The notes under the pieces are model-generated. The model was not told the origin of the DNA. It made no database searches and saw only the letters and a list, made by a program, of their open reading frames with translations. From Flavobacteriales bacterium (lineage in GTDB: Bacteria > Bacteroidota > Bacteroidia > Flavobacteriales_D > Sanyastnellaceae), in NCBI GenBank assembly GCA_029242765.1, contig JAQWTJ010000092.1:1-64000 (forward strand): 64,000 nucleotides of DNA, given 5' to 3'. The position numbers and the translations under genes are program-made. Positions 46,819 through 56,137 of the stretch are shown one piece after another; position 1 is the first letter of the stretch; each line of letters opens with the position of its first letter.

Positions 46819-47958
46819 ATGGCCGGGCTTTATTTCCACATCCCCTTTTGCGTTCAGGCTTGCAATTATTGTGACTTTCACTTTTCCACCCGCCTAAAAA
46901 ACAGGTCGGCGGTGGTCGACGCCATGCTTCTTGAAATCGATCAGGCACGAAACACCTGGGAGGGCGACACCTTTGAAACGCTCTACTTTGGGGGTGGAAC
47001 CCCCAGCGTTTTAAGCGATGCTGATCTCCATCGACTTGCCGATGCGGCGCAGAGCCTGGGGCATTGGTCGATGCAAGAGTGGACCCTAGAGGCCAACCCT
47101 GAAGACCTTTCCGTAGATCGGCTCCAATCACTTCGCTCCCTAGGTGTTACACGCCTGAGCATCGGGGTACAAAGCACAGACGACCGCGTTTTGAGGTGGA
47201 TGAACCGCGCCCACAGCGCTGCACAGGCCCAGCGAGCTGTTCTTGACGCGGCCGATGCGGGTTTTGAGCACATCAGTGTCGACCTCATTTACGGCGTCCC
47301 ACTGGGGGACTCCCGTGAGATGCTGGACGGTTTTGAACGCGATTTAGACGCCGTGCTGCATATGCCAATCGACCACTTGAGCAGTTACATCTTAACGGCT
47401 GAGCCGCGAACAGTTTACGGCCACAGCATCGCCAAAGGCCTTCAAGTTGAGGTGCCCGGTGAGGATGTCGCGCAGCAGTACGCTCTGCTCTGTTCGACTA
47501 CGGCTCAGGCCGGTTACACGCATTACGAAACGTCAAACTTTGCCCTGAACAAGGGCTCGGAAGGGGTCCACAACAGCCGGTATTGGGCGGGCTCGCCGTA
47601 CTTGGGTGTCGGGCCGGGGGCGCACAGTTTCAGGAGGGGTGAACGCTGGTGGAACCTGTCAAACAACCCTCAGTATGTTCGAAAAATGATGGCGGGAGAG
47701 CCTATTAGTGAGCATGAGGCACTCAGCGATAGCGACCGCTTCAACGAATCCGTCATGACCGGCTTGCGAACTTTACGTGGGGTGGACAGCGCTCAACTTT
47801 TAAGGGAAACGGGGGTTGAATTGGCCTTGCAGCCCGCTCTGAAGAACTACCACGACAAAGGGTGGATTGTTGCAGAAAACGGCATCTACCGCCTTCGGCC
47901 CGAGCATTGGCTCATCGGAGATGGCGTGGCCGCCGACTTATTCGTTGTCGACGCCTAA
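46819..47958 (+). CDS. hemW: radical SAM heme chaperone HemW
   Basis: 379 aa, ATG at 46819. Radical SAM motif in HIPFCVQACNYCDFHF (Cys11, Cys15, Cys18, with the HemW-type following CDF), YFGGGTPSVLS, and a C-terminal HemW domain (RYWAGSPYLGVGPGAHSF). HemW binds heme and delivers it to target proteins; older annotation calls it oxygen-independent coproporphyrinogen oxidase, but HemN-specific features are not obvious. The last 47 bp overlap the convergent EamA gene. Confidence 0.93.
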   Translation: MAGLYFHIPFCVQACNYCDFHFSTRLKNRSAVVDAMLLEIDQARNTWEGDTFETLYFGGGTPSVLSDADLHRLADAAQSLGHWSMQEWTLEANPEDLSVDRLQSLRSLGVTRLSIGVQSTDDRVLRWMNRAHSAAQAQRAVLDAADAGFEHISVDLIYGVPLGDSREMLDGFERDLDAVLHMPIDHLSSYILTAEPRTVYGHSIAKGLQVEVPGEDVAQQYALLCSTTAQAGYTHYETSNFALNKGSEGVHNSRYWAGSPYLGVGPGAHSFRRGERWWNLSNNPQYVRKMMAGEPISEHEALSDSDRFNESVMTGLRTLRGVDSAQLLRETGVELALQPALKNYHDKGWIVAENGIYRLRPEHWLIGDGVAADLFVVDA

Positions 47959-48802
47959 TCAATGCGTCGCCCATGACGGTCGCTACAAGCACCGCTACAC
48001 CCGCGTAAAACCCCCCGTTCATCTGCTCGTTTTCACCAAAAATTAACAGCGCCAGAATGATGGCGTACACGGGCTCAAGGGTGGTTGCAATGGCGAGTGT
48101 AAAGGGCGATAAAACCTTCACCACTTGAACGGCCACCACGAAGGCCAGGGCTGTGGCCACCACGCCTAAGAGAATGAGCCAAATCCAGTCGGCCGGGTTG
48201 GGGATTTGAAATGATCCTGTAGACAGCGCTATCAATCCAATGGCGACAAAGGCCACGCTCAACTCGAGACGAGAAATATTGAGCGCGTCTTGCCGTTTCA
48301 CCCAGCGAGCGTTCAACACGGAAAAAGTGGCCGCAAGAACCGAGGCTATCAGCGCCCAAAAAATCCCCGCACCGCTGCCCGGGGAGACGTCAAAAATCAG
48401 CAGCAGCGCCGCGATCGCCACCGCTCCCAAAGCCAACTCCCGCAAATCTGGCCAACGCCTGTTCAGTGCCGGCTCAATCACCGCGACAAACAACGGAACG
48501 GTCGATAACGTCGCCAAGGCGACCGATACATTTGAAACCTTAATTGCATGAAAAAATGCAGCCCAGTGCAGCGCCACCAAGACGCCGGTCGCGCCCACGC
48601 GCCATCGGTCAGCGCCAGAAATTAGCTTCAACTTTCGGCTAAGCAACAGCCACACTGAAAGCGCGGCGGCCCCTATGGCACAACGCCAAAATACCAGCGG
48701 CACAGCAGGCAACGTGATCAACTTCCCCAACACCCCGGTGAAGCCAAACACCACCACCGTGAGGTGAAGCGCCCACGTTGAGCGGCGCTCAGTCCAGCTC
48801 AT
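47912..48802 (-). CDS. EamA/DMT family transporter
   Basis: 296 aa with about ten hydrophobic helices in two repeats of five, the EamA duplication: first repeat LHLTVVVFGFTGVLGKL and PLVFWRCAIGAAALSVWLLL; second repeat IFWALIASVLAATFSVLNARWVK, then LEPVYAIILALLIFGENEQMNGGFYAGVAVLV. The inner-membrane drug/metabolite transporter family exports or imports small metabolites; the substrate is unknown. The start ATG is at 48802, overlapping the stop of the upstream lamin-tail protein by 4 bp, so these two are co-transcribed. Confidence 0.92.
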   Translation of the reverse strand: MSWTERRSTWALHLTVVVFGFTGVLGKLITLPAVPLVFWRCAIGAAALSVWLLLSRKLKLISGADRWRVGATGVLVALHWAAFFHAIKVSNVSVALATLSTVPLFVAVIEPALNRRWPDLRELALGAVAIAALLLIFDVSPGSGAGIFWALIASVLAATFSVLNARWVKRQDALNISRLELSVAFVAIGLIALSTGSFQIPNPADWIWLILLGVVATALAFVVAVQVVKVLSPFTLAIATTLEPVYAIILALLIFGENEQMNGGFYAGVAVLVATVMGDALIRRRQRISRRPRHLR

Positions 48803-51800
48803 AAATGGAGCACCTTGATCAAACCGGTTCCGCCTTGTTCGTCACGCCACATCAGAGAAATCGAGCCTCGCGGCCAATCTGAGACGTCAAGCTGGGTCCG
48901 GCCAGCACTCACGGTGCCGCGCCAAATCAATCGCCCGTTCACATCAAACGCCGACAAGTCGAGCCCCGGTTGATGGGTCGAAATTTGCAGCCAGCCCGTT
49001 GTGGGGTTGGGATACACTTCGAGCGAAATAACGGGGCTTGCAGCGGTCAGCTCCCCTACTCCATCGGTCGTTGTGTCGCCTTGGATGTAGACCTCGACCG
49101 AGGATTGGTCTGAGCAAATTCCATCGAGAGAAAAGGCCGTTAGCGTGATGATGTACGTGCTGTCGCCGTCGTACACGTGAGACGGATTCTCTTCGTCCGA
49201 AGTCGTTCCATCGCCCAGCACCCAATAATAACCACCAGCGCCAGCGCTCGTGTTCGTGAATTCTAGGGGGCCAATAACAGAGTCCCAAGGCGTCGTAACA
49301 TCAAAATCAGCGTCTACCGGCGTCGAGAGGTCCTCGAGGCTGCGAGGTAGAATTGTGTAGTCCTCAATCCACGGTGTCTGCTCATCGCGTTGGCCTCCAA
49401 TGCCGGTGACCCCGAACACGCCATAGGGCGCCGGGGAACCGAACAGGTCGGTGTCCGCGTCAATCACCATCAAGAACGTGTCGATTCCGGTGGTGATTTG
49501 CACGTCAAAAAGTGGGGTCGCATTGGTCCATTGCGAGGCGTCCACAAGCTCGGCGCATTTCAGGCGCACCAAGCGGCTTTCCGAGTACTCGTCAAGCGTA
49601 TTGACCAGCTCGGGGTCGTACAGAGCCTCCCCCTCTGTGGAGAGGATCAAGGTGTCAACTAAAATTTGAGCCGTGCCCATAAATTGAGCTATTGAGCCCC
49701 GAATTCGGATGCTGTCGCCCTCCGCCACGAGGTAATTAAAATTATCGACGGCGCTGAAAACTTGAATGCCTGCCGTAGGGTCAATGATCGTGAATTGCAG
49801 GCCTGAGGGGTAGGTGTTGAACCCATGAATTACTCCTCGTAATTCGCACGGAACCAACAAGCTATCCAGCCCTCCCAAAATATTGACACCCCGCACATCA
49901 GCGATCGGATAATGTGGGTAGCCCAGGTCACTCGGCGCAATCTGAATCGTCACCGTATCGAGCCACACCACAGCCGGTCCAAAACCTTGGGCTGGGCTTT
50001 CCACCACCGTGAGAAGAAGTTGGAATTCCTCCAAGCCCTCGGGCTCAAAGTCGTCTACTATGTTCACCGAAAGCGGGGCATCGGCCAGCGCACCGTCAGG
50101 GAAGCTCAGGGTCAGTGGAAATAGCGTCCCAAAGTCCTCAACCGCTGTGGCCGTGCCGCCGGGGAGCACTTCAACCGTAGCTGAAACTGCATGAATGGGA
50201 AGCACGATAGGCACGTTGAGCCCCACAACATCGCCCTCAAAGGCCAACACCGACTCCACCGGAAATCCAATTTCGGGCGTTTGCCCGCTGTCCAGTCCGC
50301 AAACGGTCGCCTCGTGGTCGCCGAAATACGTGAAGGTGTTTTCCGGGAACGTGGCCCATTGCGTTACGTTCACGGCCCAATCATCACTGCCCGATGTAAC
50401 GTCGCTGTTGCGCTTCATTGAGTGGTGCAGCATGGTCACGTCGTTGACCGGCCAGCCGTCACTACCGGGGTCTTCGCCATAATTGCCCAATGCGTCGACA
50501 ATCGTGCCATTGCGCTTAAGTAACGTCACGTCGTTTCCGTTGTACAATGTCACATCGTCGAACACATCGGCCAGAGAACTCAATGCTACGGTCGCGCCGC
50601 CATTTACAATGGTGAACACTTCGCTCGGCTGTAGGGTTCCGCTGAGCTGCAGGGTGTGGTTGGCCGTGGACGAGCCGTTGTTATACGTTTCCACGAGGTA
50701 CTCCCCGAGGTCAGCCGCTTGAGAAACACTCGGATTGTAGATCTCCAGTCCTTTGTTGAAAGAGCTGCCATCAACATACTCGCTAAAGAACAAGTCGGTG
50801 CAGAGGCCGGTGGGGTCGCAGTCAGAAATGGCCACGTTCAGGTGGTTCGCTGAGATCGAAGCGCAGCTGTCCGAGCTAGCGCTCAATACAGGTTGGCCCG
50901 CGGACAAGGTCGCCGCAAGGGCGTCGCCCAAAAAGCTGAGCGCATACACGTCATAGTCGCCTGCGCCGAGCGGCTGAAAATCGTATTCTGGCGTCGATGT
51001 GGTGTCGATTATGGATCCATCTTCCGACGTGATCATATACAGGCGTTGAGCTTGCGGGCTCTCGGTGGTGTAGCCAAAATCGACGTGGGTGTTGGGAAAG
51101 CCCAAGCAACCTATCGTCGAATTTGCACCTGACGCTGTATAAATCCAGCCGCCGTCGCAGCTCGGTGGCAGGCAGTATATGCGGTTGATTTCGACCGATT
51201 GAACTGAGAATGCCAAGCAGCCCTCTGCAGAAATACTGTCCATGTGCTGCCCCATAATGATGGAGGTGGGGTCAAGGTCGCCTTCATAGCTAATGCCCCA
51301 GGCCCAGCAAGGCCCTTGAGGTGACCCGGCGAAGTCATAGCCTGGCATTGTCACCACGTCAATGACGTTGCCTTGGGCGTCGGCAATGACGATGCCGTAG
51401 TTGCTCTCAATGGCCGATGTGGTCACTTCGAAAGGGAGGTAGCCGCCCGGTAAATCCACGCAAACCTCTGCCGTACTCAAGCCGCCTTGGGCGACAACCC
51501 ATCCCCCATCGCAGGTCAACACATTGCTTTCGCCCGGCGTGGGCTGTTGGAGCATCATCGACTCAGAGTCAAAGGCGGTCCCGCCATCGGGCACGCGCGC
51601 CCAAGCCAGGGCCCCGCCTAAGGCGATGCCCAACTCCCACTCATTGAGCTGGGGCTGATCCGGCGTCAAGGCGGCGATAAGCTGCGGATCGGTCTGGTCG
51701 TTCGTGCCGTAAACCACTGCATCCACGAGGTTGTCTTCCGTAACATTGTCCAATGACGTGCCGTAGGGCCAGTCTTCCGACGATCCGATCAAAAGCGCCA

Positions 51801-52137
51801 CGGCATCTCCCCCGTCACGCAAAACACCCGGCTCAAATGTGATGTTAACTCCGTCTACATCGGGGTTGCCAATGACAAAAAAACCTGTCGCACTGGTGGT
51901 CTGGCCCGTAAGGTCGAAGGCCTCGTACGCTATGTCTGTGCTGCCTTTAAAAAATACGAGGGTGTAACTGTCAAGCGACATTTCAGGTGCGCCGTGCAGC
52001 TCTACAAACTCGAGCGAGTCGGGCACACTGTTTGAGTCGCAATCCACCTCATTGATGCGGAGGTCTTGTGAAAAGGCGGCCGCAGGCAACATTATAAGAG
52101 AGGCCAGAGCGAGGGAGGCGGTGAGGCGGTGCGTCAT
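48799..52137 (-). CDS. lamin tail domain, T9SS type A sorting domain protein
   Basis: About 1112 aa from the ATG at 52137 (MTHRLTASLALASL), signal peptide ending AAAFSQ. The first domain is a lamin-tail-like domain (DLRINEVDCDSNSVPDSLEFVEL, about 24-165). Two Cys-containing CDGGW(V/I) repeats follow (about 205-440), then a second lamin-tail-like domain (LFFSEYVDGSSFNKGLEIYNPS, about 440-620), a Calx-beta-like region, an OB-like region (YPIADVRGVNILGG), a PKD-like domain and the type A sorting domain starting at LEVYPNPTTGWLQIST (about 1035). In bacteria such LTD proteins are often linked to extracellular nucleases or adhesion, but no nuclease is seen. Divergent from the DUF4175 gene. Confidence 0.86.
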   Translation of the reverse strand: MTHRLTASLALASLIMLPAAAFSQDLRINEVDCDSNSVPDSLEFVELHGAPEMSLDSYTLVFFKGSTDIAYEAFDLTGQTTSATGFFVIGNPDVDGVNITFEPGVLRDGGDAVALLIGSSEDWPYGTSLDNVTEDNLVDAVVYGTNDQTDPQLIAALTPDQPQLNEWELGIALGGALAWARVPDGGTAFDSESMMLQQPTPGESNVLTCDGGWVVAQGGLSTAEVCVDLPGGYLPFEVTTSAIESNYGIVIADAQGNVIDVVTMPGYDFAGSPQGPCWAWGISYEGDLDPTSIIMGQHMDSISAEGCLAFSVQSVEINRIYCLPPSCDGGWIYTASGANSTIGCLGFPNTHVDFGYTTESPQAQRLYMITSEDGSIIDTTSTPEYDFQPLGAGDYDVYALSFLGDALAATLSAGQPVLSASSDSCASISANHLNVAISDCDPTGLCTDLFFSEYVDGSSFNKGLEIYNPSVSQAADLGEYLVETYNNGSSTANHTLQLSGTLQPSEVFTIVNGGATVALSSLADVFDDVTLYNGNDVTLLKRNGTIVDALGNYGEDPGSDGWPVNDVTMLHHSMKRNSDVTSGSDDWAVNVTQWATFPENTFTYFGDHEATVCGLDSGQTPEIGFPVESVLAFEGDVVGLNVPIVLPIHAVSATVEVLPGGTATAVEDFGTLFPLTLSFPDGALADAPLSVNIVDDFEPEGLEEFQLLLTVVESPAQGFGPAVVWLDTVTIQIAPSDLGYPHYPIADVRGVNILGGLDSLLVPCELRGVIHGFNTYPSGLQFTIIDPTAGIQVFSAVDNFNYLVAEGDSIRIRGSIAQFMGTAQILVDTLILSTEGEALYDPELVNTLDEYSESRLVRLKCAELVDASQWTNATPLFDVQITTGIDTFLMVIDADTDLFGSPAPYGVFGVTGIGGQRDEQTPWIEDYTILPRSLEDLSTPVDADFDVTTPWDSVIGPLEFTNTSAGAGGYYWVLGDGTTSDEENPSHVYDGDSTYIITLTAFSLDGICSDQSSVEVYIQGDTTTDGVGELTAASPVISLEVYPNPTTGWLQISTHQPGLDLSAFDVNGRLIWRGTVSAGRTQLDVSDWPRGSISLMWRDEQGGTGLIKVLHL

Positions 52138-52290
52138 TTTTAAGTGGTCAGAGGTGAATAGGTGTTTCAGCGGTCGGTCGACGAAATTACACTTTCCACA
52201 CCACCCCACTCGTATGCAAGCATATTTTACAAAACTCTGCCGCCGAGCCGGCGTATCTTTACTCGTCTCTTTACTTGTTCCTGTTTATTT

Positions 52291-55200
52291 ATGCACCCCA
52301 CTTCAAGCCCGCTTCAAAACAGTTCGTTGAGCGTGCGTTTGCGCGCCTTTGTTCGGAAGTATTACCGCAACCAGATGTTGCGGGGGGTACTGCTGTTGCT
52401 GGGAGTGTGGCCGGTTGGTTTTTTGGTGGTGGCGGGGTTGGAGGCTGTGGGACACTTCGGAACAGGGGTGCGAACGGGTTTGTTCTACGGGTTTGCATTG
52501 TTCTCGATGGGGGTGGTGTACGCATGGGTTTTGACGCCCGCCCTGAGGCTGATGCGGATTGGGTCGGTGCTCAGCGAAGACGAGGCGGCTCGTATTGTCG
52601 GGCGGCATTTCAGCGATATAGAAGATCGGCTGGTGAACACCTTACAGCTCGAGCGACGGGCGCTTGCCAAGGGGTCGCCAACGAGGGGAGCGGATTCAAT
52701 TGAGAGTTCGGGTGCTGGCGACTTATTGCTGGCGAGCATCGCACAGCGCACTGAGGCGCTCAAGCCGTACCGTTTTACGGCGGCGGTTGAATTTGGTGAG
52801 AACCGCCGGTTTTTAAGATACGCTGTGCCGGCAATCTTGGTGTTAAGCGTGACGTGGTGGCTGCAGCCCGAGGCCATGCAAGGTTCCGCAGATCGCCTCA
52901 TTCGGCACCGAACGGAGATGGTGGATGAGGCCGTGTTTCGTCTTGAGTTGTTGGAAAGTGATATCGAGGTGCTCGAGCGGGGTGATGCGACCGTACAGGT
53001 TCGGGCTGTGGGGCGCGTGAACCCGTCGCGCGTGACAATCGCCGCAAAAGGCGCGGAATTTCGAATGGCCCGTGGGGAGGACGGTGTGTTCCGGTACGTT
53101 TTCCGCCACGTTCAAGAGGGTGCCAATTTTACTGTGAGCGCAGCCGGTGCACACCCCGTCAAAGGGCAGTTGCGTCTGAGGAAGCGTCCTGAATTACAGG
53201 CGCTCACCGTGGAGGTGGTTCCGCCAAAGTATACCGGGCTCGCCCGTGAAACCGTTAGCAATGACGGCGGACTCAGTGTGCCTGCGGGGACCCGGTTGAG
53301 TTGGCAAGTGAAAACCCGTGCTGCAGGATCCCTGCGCGTGCACTGGGGTGGTGATGTCGAGCGTCTCAGCCCAGAGGCCGACCAAGTTTTTGCGTTTGAG
53401 CGCCGAGCGATGTCGGATCTGACCTATGTGCTGACGCCTGTAGACGATCAGCAAAGGGCGGTTGATTCCGTTGCCTATGGCCTGCACGTTATTCCAGACC
53501 GGCACCCCGCGATTCGGGTCCAGGAAACCAGCGACAGCGCCTCGTTCACCCGCCTCTACTTCAATGGGCTCGTGCGCGACGATTATGGCTTTTCAAGGCT
53601 TGAGTTTCATTGGAAGCTCCGGGGGGTAAGCGGAAATACCGGCGTGGAGGCTCTCGCCCGTCCCAGCGGCCGCGAAGATGGCTTCTTCTACGCGTGGAAC
53701 TTGCAGGAGGTGGGGGTCCAAATGGGAGACCAGTTATCGTATTGGTTCGAAATATGGGACAACGATGAGGTGAGGGGGTCAAAAGTCACCCGCTCACAGA
53801 CCTTTACGTATGCAGCGCCCGATGCTGAAGCACTCGCTGAACAAAACGACTCAACCGACAACGCCATGACCGCCGCCCTAGAAGATGGCTTGGAAGAGGC
53901 TCGGCGATTGCGCCAAGAGATGGAACGATTGCGCCGGAAGATGCAAGAGAAAGATGAGTTGGGGTGGGAAGAAAAGGCCGAGTTGGAGGAGCTTATCAAA
54001 GACCAACAGGCATTGAAAGAGCAGGTTGAGTCGATGCAGGAGAAGAACCGGCAAAACGATAAAAAGCAGTCCGAATTCAAGCAGCCTTCGGAGTCGATTC
54101 AAAAAAAGCAGGAAGCTCTGCAACGCCTACTCGATGAGGTGATGACCGACGAGCTCCGCGCCATCTACGACGAAATGAGGGAGCTCATGGAGCAAATGGA
54201 GGACGCCGATAAAGAGAAAATTGAGGAGCAGCTCTCTGAGATGGACCTTGATCAGGAAAACCTTGAAAATGAGCTCGACCGCGCCATCGAACAGTTCAAG
54301 CAATTGCAGTGGGAGCAGAAGATGGAGGAGACGATTGAAGCGCTGGAAGAATTGGCAGAAAAGCAGGAGGAGTTGTCAGAACAAGAGCCCGATAAAGCGG
54401 CACAAGACAGCCTGAATTCTGAATTTGATAAGTTGAAGGAGGCCCTCGATGATCTTGAGAAACTAAACGAGCAGTTGGAAGACCCGAACGAAACGCCTGA
54501 AACGGAGGCATTGGAAGAGGAGATTGAGCAGAAGATGGAAGAGAGTTCGGAGCAAATCGAAAGTGGAAAGAAGAAGAAGGCGTCGCAAAGCCAGAAAAGC
54601 GCGTCTGAGAAAATGAAAGAGATGGCAAAAGGCATGGAGTCCTCCATGGAGAGCGAGTCTGAGGCGAAGGAGCAAGAGGATATGGACGCCTTGCGGGCGC
54701 TGCTGGAAAACATCGTGCAATTGTCGTTTGATCAGGAGGAGGTGATGCGCACGTTGGCTGTGACGCATAAAGATGACCCGCGCTATGTCGAGCACGGGCA
54801 GGACCAGCGTAAGCTGAAAGACGACGCCGAAATGGTGAAGGACTCACTCTTCGCGTTGAGTATGCGGGTGCCGCAGTTGCAGGCGATTGTTAACCAAGAA
54901 ATCAACTTAGTCAACCACCATATGGGCATCGCGCTCGACGGGTTCACAGACCGTGAAACGGCCATTATTACGTCAAATCAACAGTACGTGATGACTTCGT
55001 TCAATAATTTGGCTTTGTTGCTCGATGAGGTTCTCAAGCAGATGCAAAACGCATCGAGCTGCGACAAACCGGGGACAGGCAATTGTGAGAAGCCCGGGGG
55101 CTCCGGGTCAAAGCCGTCCCCCTCCCCTGGTGACTTAAAGAAAATGCAAGAGGGGCTTTCGAAACAGCTTGAAAAAATGAAGCAACAGATGGCCGGTTTC

Positions 55201-55668
55201 AACCAGGGCGCCAGCCCGCAGGGAAAGCGAAAACTGAGCAAGGAGTTGGCCCAGATGGCCGCGCATCAGGCGGCCATTCGGAAAATGACTGAAGAGCTTG
55301 GAAAGCAGATGAACGAAGACGGGTCAGGCCAAGGCAATGGGTTGGGTGACCTGGCAAAAGAGATGGAAGAGCTGGAAAAGGACATTGTCAACGGGCAGCT
55401 ATCCGAGCTCTCTTTGATCCGGCAGCAAGACATCCTATCGCGGCTTCTCGAGGCGGAGAATGCCGACCGAATTCGGGGTGAGAAGGAGGAGCGTAAATCG
55501 AAGACTGCGAGAGAGGGAACGGTCAGCTCACCGCCGGGTTGGGACGCCTACCGCCGACAAAAAGAACTGGAGATTGAACTTTTGCGAACAGTGCCAGCTT
55601 CATTGACGCCATATTACAAGCAGCAGGTCAACGATTATTTCAATACTTTGGAACGCGCTAAGGAGTAG
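52291..55668 (+). CDS. DUF4175 family membrane protein with long coiled coil
   Basis: About 1125 aa from the ATG at 52291 (MHPTSSPLQNSSLSV); the open frame upstream to 52162 lies in the divergent intergenic region and is not conserved-looking. Two N-terminal helices (GVLLLLGVWPVGFLVVAGLEAVG; LFYGFALFSMGVVYAWVL), a third membrane segment around 190, Ig-like stretches (about 230-500), then a very charged Glu/Lys/Gln-rich coiled coil (about 510-820) and a C-terminal Gly/Ser/Pro- and Gln-rich part. DUF4175 proteins are large Bacteroidota and alphaproteobacterial membrane proteins without an assigned role. The anti-sigma-type ATPase, YbeY and MnmG follow in the same direction. Confidence 0.88.
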   Translation: MHPTSSPLQNSSLSVRLRAFVRKYYRNQMLRGVLLLLGVWPVGFLVVAGLEAVGHFGTGVRTGLFYGFALFSMGVVYAWVLTPALRLMRIGSVLSEDEAARIVGRHFSDIEDRLVNTLQLERRALAKGSPTRGADSIESSGAGDLLLASIAQRTEALKPYRFTAAVEFGENRRFLRYAVPAILVLSVTWWLQPEAMQGSADRLIRHRTEMVDEAVFRLELLESDIEVLERGDATVQVRAVGRVNPSRVTIAAKGAEFRMARGEDGVFRYVFRHVQEGANFTVSAAGAHPVKGQLRLRKRPELQALTVEVVPPKYTGLARETVSNDGGLSVPAGTRLSWQVKTRAAGSLRVHWGGDVERLSPEADQVFAFERRAMSDLTYVLTPVDDQQRAVDSVAYGLHVIPDRHPAIRVQETSDSASFTRLYFNGLVRDDYGFSRLEFHWKLRGVSGNTGVEALARPSGREDGFFYAWNLQEVGVQMGDQLSYWFEIWDNDEVRGSKVTRSQTFTYAAPDAEALAEQNDSTDNAMTAALEDGLEEARRLRQEMERLRRKMQEKDELGWEEKAELEELIKDQQALKEQVESMQEKNRQNDKKQSEFKQPSESIQKKQEALQRLLDEVMTDELRAIYDEMRELMEQMEDADKEKIEEQLSEMDLDQENLENELDRAIEQFKQLQWEQKMEETIEALEELAEKQEELSEQEPDKAAQDSLNSEFDKLKEALDDLEKLNEQLEDPNETPETEALEEEIEQKMEESSEQIESGKKKKASQSQKSASEKMKEMAKGMESSMESESEAKEQEDMDALRALLENIVQLSFDQEEVMRTLAVTHKDDPRYVEHGQDQRKLKDDAEMVKDSLFALSMRVPQLQAIVNQEINLVNHHMGIALDGFTDRETAIITSNQQYVMTSFNNLALLLDEVLKQMQNASSCDKPGTGNCEKPGGSGSKPSPSPGDLKKMQEGLSKQLEKMKQQMAGFNQGASPQGKRKLSKELAQMAAHQAAIRKMTEELGKQMNEDGSGQGNGLGDLAKEMEELEKDIVNGQLSELSLIRQQDILSRLLEAENADRIRGEKEERKSKTAREGTVSSPPGWDAYRRQKELEIELLRTVPASLTPYYKQQVNDYFNTLERAKE

Positions 55669-55711
55669 TTCCATCTCGACCCGCTTCAAAGCCATTCAAG
55701 CCACCCACGCC

Positions 55712-56137
55712 ATGAACGCCAGTCAATCCATTCAGTTCGCCTCAACCCTAGAAGGTATTTCTGCAACCGAGCGTTTGATTGAGTCGGTTTGTGGTCAATT
55801 CAATGTCGGAGAAGAGCATTATGGGGAGATCTTAATAGCTCTGACTGAAGCGGTCAACAACGCTGTGGTGCACGGTAATAAACTGGATTCCAACAAGATG
55901 GTGTCTGTCGACTTTTCTGTTGATGGGGAGGATATGGTCTTTCGCATCACAGACGAGGGGCCCGGTTTTGATTTTCAAAACGTCCCCGATCCCACCTCTC
56001 CGGAAAACCTAGAAAAACCCAATGGGAGGGGAGTTTTCCTAATGCGCCACTTGGCGGACGCCTGTGAATTTGAGGAGTTGGGGCGCGTAGCCGTATTGCG
56101 CTTTGAGAGCGTTGTGGCTGAATCCGTTCAAGGGTGA
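55712..56137 (+). CDS. RsbW-like ATP-binding protein (HATPase, anti-sigma factor type)
   Basis: 141 aa, ATG at 55712. GHKL ATPase motifs: N box EAVNNAVVHGN, G1 DEGPGFDF and G2 GRGVFLMRHLAD. Family members are serine kinases that phosphorylate an anti-anti-sigma partner or bind a sigma factor; the partner is not encoded nearby. The protein lies between DUF4175 and ybeY; its stop overlaps the GTG start of ybeY (GTGA). Confidence 0.9.
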   Translation: MNASQSIQFASTLEGISATERLIESVCGQFNVGEEHYGEILIALTEAVNNAVVHGNKLDSNKMVSVDFSVDGEDMVFRITDEGPGFDFQNVPDPTSPENLEKPNGRGVFLMRHLADACEFEELGRVAVLRFESVVAESVQG

